Below the pieces are notes generated by a model. The model did not search any database, was not told the origin of the DNA, and was given only the letters and a program-made list of their open reading frames with translations. A stretch of 5,079 bases of DNA, from positions 1 through 5,079 of the forward strand of contig JBGPYQ010000234.1 in the NCBI GenBank assembly GCA_041493345.1, read 5' to 3'. A program made the translations under genes and the position numbers. Below, piece by piece: positions 1 to 5,079 of the stretch (the stretch's first letter is position 1; every line of letters begins with the position of its first letter). The stretch comes from VBDM01 sp041493345 (GTDB taxonomy: Bacteria > Pseudomonadota > Gammaproteobacteria > Burkholderiales > SG8-39).

Positions 1-693
1 GACCGCGTGCGCTGGATCAAGCGCAACGCCGGGACGGCCGAGGTGGTCGGCGGCAACATTGCCACCGCGGACGGCGCCAAGGCGCTCGTCGATCACGGCG
101 CGGACGGCGTCAAGGTCGGCATCGGGCCGGGCTCGATCTGCACCACGCGCATTGTCGCCGGCGTGGGCATTCCCCAGATCACCGCGATCCAGAACGTCGC
201 CGCGGCCCTCGAAAAAGGCGGCGTGCCGCTGATCGCCGACGGCGGCGTGCGCTTCTCCGGTGACGTCGCCAAGGCGATCGCCGCCGGTGCCCATTCGGTG
301 ATGCTGGGCAGCCTGTTCGCCGGCACGGAAGAATCGCCGGGCGAGACCGAGCTGTTTCAAGGCAGGTCCTACAAGTCCTACCGCGGCATGGGCTCTCTCT
401 CGGCCATGCAGCTGGGGGCTGCCGACCGCTACTTCCAGGATTCTTCGGTGCACGTCGACAAGCTGGTTCCAGAAGGCGTTGAGGGCAGGGTCCCGTACAA
501 GGGACCGGTGGCGGCGGTCATCGACCAGCTCATGGGCGGGTTGCGCGCGAGCATGGGATACGCCGGCTGCGACAGCATCGACGCCATGCGCACGCGCGCG
601 CAGTTCGTCGAAATCACCGCCGCGGGCCTGCGCGAGTCGCATGTCCACGACGTGCAGATCGTCAAGGAAGCGCCGAATTATCAGGTCGAGTAG
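1..693 (+). CDS. guaB: IMP dehydrogenase, C-terminal catalytic part (5' end outside window)
   Basis: IMP dehydrogenase oxidises IMP to XMP with NAD+, the committed step of guanine nucleotide synthesis in the cytosol. The reading frame is open from base 1 (D-R-V-R-W-I-K) with no start in a plausible place, so the gene begins upstream. About 230 residues are visible, against roughly 490 for the whole family, so the N-terminal barrel half and the CBS pair are missing here. Seen in the fragment: the catalytic-cysteine loop GIGPGSICTTR (Cys at visible residue 47, bases 139-141), the phosphate-binding IADGGVRFSGD segment, GTEESPGE, the YKSYRGMGS segment, and the flap Arg-Tyr pair in DRYFQ. The C-terminal ESHVHDV...KEAPNY closely resembles the end of E. 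coli GuaB. All recognisable active-site elements are intact. It ends with TAG six bases before guaA in the same frame, so the two are almost certainly co-transcribed. Family assignment is secure. Confidence 0.98.
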   Translation, partial: DRVRWIKRNAGTAEVVGGNIATADGAKALVDHGADGVKVGIGPGSICTTRIVAGVGIPQITAIQNVAAALEKGGVPLIADGGVRFSGDVAKAIAAGAHSVMLGSLFAGTEESPGETELFQGRSYKSYRGMGSLSAMQLGAADRYFQDSSVHVDKLVPEGVEGRVPYKGPVAAVIDQLMGGLRASMGYAGCDSIDAMRTRAQFVEITAAGLRESHVHDVQIVKEAPNYQVE

Positions 694-699
694 CACCGA

Positions 700-2262
700 G
701 TGCACGACAAGATCCTGATCCTCGACTTCGGAGCGCAATACTCCCAGCTGATCGCGCGCCGGGTGCGCGAGTCGCACGTGTACTGCGAACTGCAGCCCTT
801 CGATGTGTCCGACGACTTCATCCGGGGATTCTCCCCCCGCGGCATCATCCTTTCGGGCGGCCCCGCCTCGGTCACCGGGGACAAGACCCCACGCGCGCCC
901 AAGGCGGTGTTCGAGCTGGGCGTGCCGGTGCTCGGCATCTGCTACGGCATGCAGACCATGGCGGCACAGCTGGGCGGCCGGGTGGAAAGTTCCAGGGTTC
1001 GCGAATTCGGCGCCGCCGAGATCCGGGCCAGTGGCCACTCGGCGCTGCTCGAAGGCATCCAGGACCGCATCAACGGCGAGAAGCACGGCCTGCTCGACGT
1101 GTGGATGAGCCACGGCGACAAAGTCACGGCGCTACCGCCCGGATTCCGGAATATCGCGAGCAACGACGCGACGCCGATCGCCGGCATGGCCGACGAGACA
1201 CGCCGCTTCTACGGCGTGCAGTTCCACCCGGAGGTCACCCACACCCGGCAGGGCAGCGCGATCCTCAGCCGCTTCGTGCACGACATTTGCGGATGCGCAA
1301 GGGACTGGAACATGCCCGATTACATCGCCGAAGCGGTGGAAAAAATCCGCGGCGAGGTGGGGACCGAAGAAGTGCTGCTGGGACTGTCCGGCGGCGTGGA
1401 TTCAGCGGTGGCCGCGGCGTTGATCCACCGCGCCGCAGGCGCGAAGCTCACCTGCGTGTTCGTCGACACCGGCCTGCTGCGTCTGGACGAAGCCGCCCAG
1501 GTCATGCAAACCCTCACCCGCACTCTCGGCGTGAAGGTGAATCTGATCGATGCTTCGGAGCGTTTCCTGCGAGCGCTCGCCGGTATCGCCGATCCCGAAC
1601 AGAAGCGCAGGGTCATCGGCCGAGAATTCGTCGAGGTTTTTCAGCATGAAGCGAAGAAATTCCCGAAGGTAAAATGGCTCGCTCAGGGCACGATCTATCC
1701 CGACGTGATCGAATCGGCCGGCGCGAAGACGAACAAGGCGCACACGATCAAGTCGCACCACAACGTCGGCGGGCTGCCTGAATCCCTGCACCTGAAACTG
1801 CTCGAGCCATTGCGCGATCTGTTCAAGGATGAGGTGCGCGAGCTCGGGCTCGCGCTGGGACTGCCGCGCGAATTGGTATTTCGGCATCCGTTTCCCGGCC
1901 CCGGGCTGGGCGTGCGAATTCTGGGCGAGGTGAAGCGCGAGTACGCCGAGCTCCTGCGCCGCGCCGACGCTATCTTCATCGAGGAACTGCGCGCCGCCGG
2001 CTGGTACGACCAGGTGGCCCAGGCCTTCACCGTATTCCTTCCGGTCAAGTCCGTCGGGGTCATGGGTGACGGGCGCACTTACGAGTACGTGGTATCGCTG
2101 CGCGCGGTTCAAACCACCGATTTCATGACCGCGCACTGGGCGCCGTTGCCGCACGAGCTGCTGGCAAAAGTCTCGAACCGTATCATCAACGAAGTTCGCG
2201 GCATTAACCGCGTCGTCTACGACATTTCCGGCAAGCCGCCCGCGACCATAGAGTGGGAATAG
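700..2262 (+). CDS. guaA: GMP synthase (glutamine-hydrolysing)
   Basis: GMP synthase aminates XMP to GMP using ATP and ammonia from glutamine, the step after GuaB. The 520-residue product matches the usual length (E. coli about 525). Domains in order: class I glutamine amidotransferase at about 1-195, with the oxyanion segment SGGP (52-55), nucleophile Cys81 in GICYGMQ, and His176/Glu178 in VQFHPEV; then the ATP pyrophosphatase domain with P-loop SGGVDS (230-235); then the C-terminal dimerisation domain, ending KPPATIEWE as in the family. The start is GTG at 700. It is the first possible start after the in-frame guaB stop (691-693), and the protein then opens with HDKILILDFGAQYSQL, as expected for GuaA. 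The Shine-Dalgarno sequence is weak (GGTCGAG, 684-690), which suggests coupling to guaB translation. The stop overlaps the tadA start. Nothing is missing or broken. Confidence 0.98.
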   Translation: MHDKILILDFGAQYSQLIARRVRESHVYCELQPFDVSDDFIRGFSPRGIILSGGPASVTGDKTPRAPKAVFELGVPVLGICYGMQTMAAQLGGRVESSRVREFGAAEIRASGHSALLEGIQDRINGEKHGLLDVWMSHGDKVTALPPGFRNIASNDATPIAGMADETRRFYGVQFHPEVTHTRQGSAILSRFVHDICGCARDWNMPDYIAEAVEKIRGEVGTEEVLLGLSGGVDSAVAAALIHRAAGAKLTCVFVDTGLLRLDEAAQVMQTLTRTLGVKVNLIDASERFLRALAGIADPEQKRRVIGREFVEVFQHEAKKFPKVKWLAQGTIYPDVIESAGAKTNKAHTIKSHHNVGGLPESLHLKLLEPLRDLFKDEVRELGLALGLPRELVFRHPFPGPGLGVRILGEVKREYAELLRRADAIFIEELRAAGWYDQVAQAFTVFLPVKSVGVMGDGRTYEYVVSLRAVQTTDFMTAHWAPLPHELLAKVSNRIINEVRGINRVVYDISGKPPATIEWE

Positions 2263-2753
2263 TGGCGGCCACAGGGCTTGACGCGGCGATGATGCAGGAA
2301 GCGCTTGAACTCGCTCGCCGGGCCGCGGCCGCGGGTGAAGTGCCGGTGGGCGCGGTGGTCGTGAAGGGTGGCGACATCATCGGCCGGGGCTTCAATGCCC
2401 CGATTTCGACCCATGATCCCACCGCGCATGCCGAGATCGGCGCCCTGCGCGAGGCCTCGGCGGTGCTCGGCAATTACCGGCTGACCGGCTGTTGGCTGTA
2501 CGTGACGCTCGAGCCCTGCGCGATGTGCGCCGGCGCGATCATGCATGCGAGGATCGCGCGGCTGTTCTACGGCTCTTCCGATCCCAAGACCGGAGCCTGC
2601 GGCAGCGTTGTCGACCTGTTCGCCGAAGCGCGGCTTAACCACCACACCGAGGTAGCGGGCGGATTGCTCGCGGCTGAAAGCGGCAGGATTCTGTCGGAAT
2701 TCTTTGCCTCGCGCCGCGGCGCGGGCAGCGGTTCGCGCAATGCCGAAAATTGA
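2262..2753 (+). CDS. tadA: tRNA adenosine(34) deaminase
   Basis: TadA is a zinc-dependent deaminase that converts adenosine 34 of tRNA-Arg(ACG) to inosine, letting one tRNA read CGU, CGC and CGA. From GTG 2262 the product is 163 residues, close to E. coli TadA. The cytidine/deoxycytidylate deaminase fold is shown by EVPVGAVVV (26-34), HDPTAHAE with zinc ligand His56 and proton shuttle Glu58, and LEPCAMC with ligands Cys86 and Cys89. NYRL, GAIMHARI and DPKTGACGS are also typical of TadA rather than of guanine or cytosine deaminases. Start choice: GTG 2262 overlaps the guaA TAG by one base (TAGTG) and has a purine-rich GAGTGGGA just upstream. GTG 2253 is in frame, three codons longer, with no visible ribosome site. 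ATG 2289 would remove part of the N-terminal helix. The 3' end overlaps the next gene. Function is secure; the exact start is less so. Confidence 0.96.
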   Translation: MAATGLDAAMMQEALELARRAAAAGEVPVGAVVVKGGDIIGRGFNAPISTHDPTAHAEIGALREASAVLGNYRLTGCWLYVTLEPCAMCAGAIMHARIARLFYGSSDPKTGACGSVVDLFAEARLNHHTEVAGGLLAAESGRILSEFFASRRGAGSGSRNAEN

Positions 2754-3225
2754 GATCTCGATTCCCGCGCAGAACCTGACGCTGCTCGGCGACAGCGGCA
2801 GGGAGCTGCGGTGCTATCCGGTCTCGACTTCCCGCAACGGCCCCGGCGAAGTGCAGGGAAGCTTCTGCACGCCGCGCGGACGGCATCTCGTCCGCGCCAG
2901 GATCGGCGCGGGCCGGCCCGTCAACGCCGTTTTCGTGCGCCGACGCCCAACGGGAGAAATCTGGACCCCGCAACTCGGCGAGCGCTTTCCAGGGCGCGAC
3001 TGGATCTTGACGCGAATTCTCTGGCTCTCCGGCTGCGAGCCCGGCCGGAACCGGCTGGGGAAAGTCGATACGATGCGGCGCTACATTTACATCCACGGCA
3101 GCCCGGATACGGTCGAGTTTGGCAGACCGGATTCGCTCGGCTGCATCCGCATGCGTAACCGCGACGTCGTCGAGCTGTTCGAATTCATTTCGCCCGGCAC
3201 GGCGGTCGAAATTTCCGACCGCTGA
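2740..3225 (+). CDS. Short L,D-transpeptidase family protein (YkuD domain), no signal peptide
   Basis: Members of the YkuD (L,D-transpeptidase catalytic) family attack peptidoglycan tetrapeptide stems or attach lipoproteins, using a catalytic cysteine. This 161-residue protein is essentially one YkuD domain. The N-terminus (MPKIEISIPAQNLTLL) is the usual first strands; GxFCTPRGRH lies at about 40-49; the catalytic region has IHGSPD (His119) and SLGCIRM (Cys135, Arg137), matching the family HG...S-x-GC-x-R signature. A WLSGCEPGRN segment (95-104) resembles what I recall of a short proteobacterial subgroup. No signal peptide, membrane helix, LysM or other wall-binding domain is visible, so export is not explained by the sequence. 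ATG 2740 is preferred: it lies 14 bases inside tadA and gives the natural domain start, whereas the in-frame TTG 2704 would add only tadA-overlapping residues. No good ribosome site is seen, so translational coupling to tadA is likely. The fold is secure; the substrate is unknown. Confidence 0.93.
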   Translation: MPKIEISIPAQNLTLLGDSGRELRCYPVSTSRNGPGEVQGSFCTPRGRHLVRARIGAGRPVNAVFVRRRPTGEIWTPQLGERFPGRDWILTRILWLSGCEPGRNRLGKVDTMRRYIYIHGSPDTVEFGRPDSLGCIRMRNRDVVELFEFISPGTAVEISDR

Positions 3226-3229
3226 CGAT

Positions 3230-3257
3230 TCCCCTCTCCCGCACGTGGGGGAGGGGA
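3230..3257. repeat. GC-rich palindrome in convergent gap, likely dispersed REP-like repeat
   Basis: This is an inverted repeat with 11-base arms, 3230-3240 (TCCCCTCTCCC) and 3247-3257 (GGGGGAGGGGA). They pair fully apart from one T-G wobble (3237/3250) and enclose the six-base loop GCACGT. CCCTCTCCC...GGGAGAGGG-type palindromes are, to my knowledge, widespread dispersed intergenic repeats in GC-rich proteobacteria. It starts four bases after the stop of the transpeptidase gene and lies about 43 bases from the feoB stop. Neither strand has a following T-run, so it is not a textbook intrinsic terminator, although the hairpin could protect or end both convergent transcripts. The rest of the gap carries only a 9-base direct repeat TCTCTCGGC (3260-3268 and 3274-3282), possibly chance. 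Copy number cannot be judged from one window. Confidence 0.7.
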
Positions 3258-3299
3258 GATCTCTCGGCGTTGCTCTCTCGGCATCCGCGCATTTCGCCT

Positions 3300-5079
3300 T
3301 CACCCCGAGAAGTACTGCATCCCCTCGAGCAGGAATCGCACAACTCCGCTCACGAGCAGCGCCACGCCCACCGACAATGACACCGAGAACACGGCTTCCC
3401 TGCGGCCGATGGTCTTCATCATCACCGCGAAAGTCGAAAGGCAAGGCACGTAAAAGGTGAGGAACAGCAGAAAGGTGACGATCTGGATCGGATTCAGATA
3501 GTGGTTGATCTCGAAGCTGCCCAGGGCCTGATAGATCATCAGCAACGACAGCTCCTTGCGCAGGATCCCGAACAGGATGGGCACGCCCAGCACCAGCGGC
3601 AGGCCCAGCCACCATTGAGTGATCGGCGTGAGCAGTGCATTGATCGTGGCGTCGGCGCCGAAGTGGTTGAGGAGCGCCAGGACGACGCTGCCGGCGACGA
3701 GCAGGGGCGTCACGATGGTCAGGACGTCCTGCGTTCGCACCCAGGTTTCGCGCAGCAGCGGACGCCAGCGCGGCAGCGCGTAGGGCGGGATCTCCTGCAC
3801 CTGCCCGGGCCCGGCGCTCGGGTAGCGCCGCCGCATCAATTGCCCCAGTGTCGCGATCACCGCGAGGCTGAGCAGGAAAATGGCAAAGACGCCGAGTCCG
3901 CCCAGGTACTTTCCGGCGAGGGCGAGGATGATGGCCGAGCGCGCCGAACACGGCACGAAGGTGATGAGGAGCGAGGCGACGATCCGTTCGCGGCCGGCGC
4001 TGCTCCGGGCGACGGCGGAAATGGCCGGCACGTTGCATCCCAGCCCGAGCAGGAAAGGAACCGCCACGCCGCCGTGCAGCCCGATCTTGTGAAAACCGCG
4101 GTCGACCGCGAATGCGATGCGCGCCATGACGCCGACCTGCTCCAGCGCCACCAGCAGCAGCACCAGCGGAATCATGTAGGGCACGACGATCCCCACCAGG
4201 CCGATGAGTCCATCGGTCACCGCGCGTGCGATCACGCCGCCGGTCGATTTCGGCTGCCAGCCGGCGGTCCATTCGATCAGGCGCGCCGCGGTCATGCTGT
4301 CCAGCCAGGCGCTCACGCCGAAGACCACGAACAGCACCGCCGCGAAAACCACCATGCTGCCGATCATGCCCCAGCGGGGGTTGAGAAACAGCTCATCGAG
4401 CCAGTGGCGCCAACCCCGCCGCTCGTGCGCACTTCCCGGGCGGGCCGCCGCCTCCGCCAGCGTGGCGGCGCGGTGGTGGCGGTCGGCGTGCAGTTCTTCC
4501 CGCAGCGGGCGCGGCAGTGTCTTGTTCGCCTGCGCGCGCAGCCGGAGCACCTCCGGCACCCGCTCCGGGAAATGTTGCCGCAGTTCATCGAGGAAGTAAC
4601 GGTCTCCCTGCGCCACTCGCATCACCAGGAAATGCAGCGGAACGCGGAACGCGCGCCGGATCTCCGGCCCGCTCAAGGCCTCGGCGAACGGCCGCAGACA
4701 ATTGTGGATGTGCTCGCTCGCCGGCAAGGGCAGCGGACAAACCCCTCGGCGCACGGCCTCCACCGCCGTGTTGAACAGCTCGGCGATGCCATGCCCCATG
4801 ATGGCGGCGGTTGCCACCACCGGCAAGGCGAGACGCCGGCTCAAAACGTTGCTGCTGATGTGGATGCCCTTGCCGCGGGCTTCGTCCATCTTGTTCAACG
4901 CAATGACGAGCGGCCTGGACAACTGCATCAACTCCAGAGTCAATTCCAGGTGGCGCTCCGGCGCGGTCGCATCGACCACCTGGATAATCACGTCCGGCGC
5001 TGAAAACGGCGCCGGGGCGCCTTCGGGCTCGTGCACCGATACCGGCGGGCGCTCATCGCCCCAGAGCAGATATTTCAGC
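3300..5079 (-). CDS. feoB: Ferrous iron transport protein B (5' end outside window)
   Basis: FeoB is an inner-membrane Fe(II) transporter with a cytosolic G-protein domain. The frame is open to the right edge; 592 residues are visible and the G1-G3 motifs lie outside. Counting from the codon at 5078: VVDAT (34-38), the G4 motif NKMD (62-65, ALNKMDEARGKGI) and SRRLALPVVATAA (G5 region) end the G domain; a helical GDI-like region and linker follow to about 230; then about eight or nine hydrophobic helices from FLNPRWGMIG onward. Family landmarks are LEQVGVMARIAFAVDR, the first gate motif GCNVP (347-351, bases 4026-4040), the second PCSAR (376-380, bases 3939-3953), LRKEL (506-510) and FYVPC (542-546). 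E. coli FeoB has EDSGYMAR and MSCGAR where this protein has EQVGVMAR and VPCSAR, so it belongs to a different FeoB branch. The C-terminus stops at YFSG without a Cys-rich tail. No feoC-like gene follows; feoA and any Fur site would lie beyond the window. Confidence 0.95.
   Translation of the reverse strand, partial: LKYLLWGDERPPVSVHEPEGAPAPFSAPDVIIQVVDATAPERHLELTLELMQLSRPLVIALNKMDEARGKGIHISSNVLSRRLALPVVATAAIMGHGIAELFNTAVEAVRRGVCPLPLPASEHIHNCLRPFAEALSGPEIRRAFRVPLHFLVMRVAQGDRYFLDELRQHFPERVPEVLRLRAQANKTLPRPLREELHADRHHRAATLAEAAARPGSAHERRGWRHWLDELFLNPRWGMIGSMVVFAAVLFVVFGVSAWLDSMTAARLIEWTAGWQPKSTGGVIARAVTDGLIGLVGIVVPYMIPLVLLLVALEQVGVMARIAFAVDRGFHKIGLHGGVAVPFLLGLGCNVPAISAVARSSAGRERIVASLLITFVPCSARSAIILALAGKYLGGLGVFAIFLLSLAVIATLGQLMRRRYPSAGPGQVQEIPPYALPRWRPLLRETWVRTQDVLTIVTPLLVAGSVVLALLNHFGADATINALLTPITQWWLGLPLVLGVPILFGILRKELSLLMIYQALGSFEINHYLNPIQIVTFLLFLTFYVPCLSTFAVMMKTIGRREAVFSVSLSVGVALLVSGVVRFLLEGMQYFSG

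Noticed and set aside
1101..1649. Open frame on the + strand (182 codons) inside guaA
   Set aside because: It is an out-of-frame, Arg-rich shadow of guaA, whose own frame carries all the catalytic motifs.
1402..2154. Open frame on the - strand (250 codons) inside guaA
   Set aside because: It is an antisense shadow of the GMP synthase coding sequence, with no recognisable motif and no start context.
2704..2739. Upstream TTG start for the transpeptidase gene, possibly encoding an N-terminal signal
   Set aside because: The extra 12 residues (LPRAAARAAVRA) have no proper hydrophobic core for a signal peptide and simply overlap tadA codons. ATG 2740 gives the natural domain start.
3260..3282. 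TCTCTCGGC direct repeat as a possible operator or attachment site
   Set aside because: Only nine bases, in a 3'-3' gap where no promoter is expected, and no integrase or mobile gene is nearby. Chance is the simpler explanation.
2635..4272. Long open frame on the - strand (545 codons) crossing the transpeptidase gene and part of feoB
   Set aside because: It spans two real genes and the palindrome, is Arg/Ala/Pro-rich with no domain, and includes the LPSPTCGRG-type peptide that comes from translating the palindromic repeat.
3501..5003. Long open frame on the + strand (500 codons)
   Set aside because: It lies entirely opposite feoB, and its translation is Gln/His/Arg/Asp-rich low-complexity sequence typical of the antisense of GC-rich membrane-protein codons. 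It matches no known family.

Overview
The window is a compact, GC-rich stretch of ordinary bacterial chromosome. Four genes on the + strand form a tightly packed run (guaB 3' part, guaA, tadA, a short L,D-transpeptidase-family gene). One convergent gene on the - strand (feoB, 5' end outside the window) fills the rest. The G/C-ending codons, the near absence of intergenic DNA, and guaB-guaA directly followed by tadA and a signal-less YkuD-domain protein fit a proteobacterium, most likely a betaproteobacterium or a close gammaproteobacterial relative. That placement is an inference from gene order and protein resemblance; no rRNA or other taxonomic marker is present.

Layout. 1-693 is the catalytic C-terminal half of IMP dehydrogenase. 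Six bases later, in the same frame, guaA (700-2262, GTG start) encodes a full-length GMP synthase. tadA (2262-2753, GTG start preferred) overlaps the guaA stop by one base. The L,D-transpeptidase-family gene (2740-3225) starts inside the end of tadA. The 74-base convergent gap (3226-3299) holds a strong GC-rich palindrome of the dispersed-repeat type. feoB runs from the right edge down to 3300 on the - strand.

How the genes work together. GuaB and GuaA are consecutive enzymes: IMP to XMP, then XMP to GMP. TadA makes the wobble inosine of tRNA-Arg(ACG), so it shares purine chemistry with its neighbours but not their pathway. The YkuD-domain protein has no obvious link to guanine synthesis, although start/stop overlap couples it to tadA. 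FeoB, a GTP-binding ferrous iron transporter, is a separate transcription unit facing the other way.

All genes read through cleanly, with no frameshift, broken gene, RNA gene, CRISPR array or insertion sequence. I did not find a previously undescribed system. The points most worth a second look are the signal-less transpeptidase-like protein, the variant membrane motifs and apparent G-domain insertion of FeoB, and the palindrome in the convergent gap.
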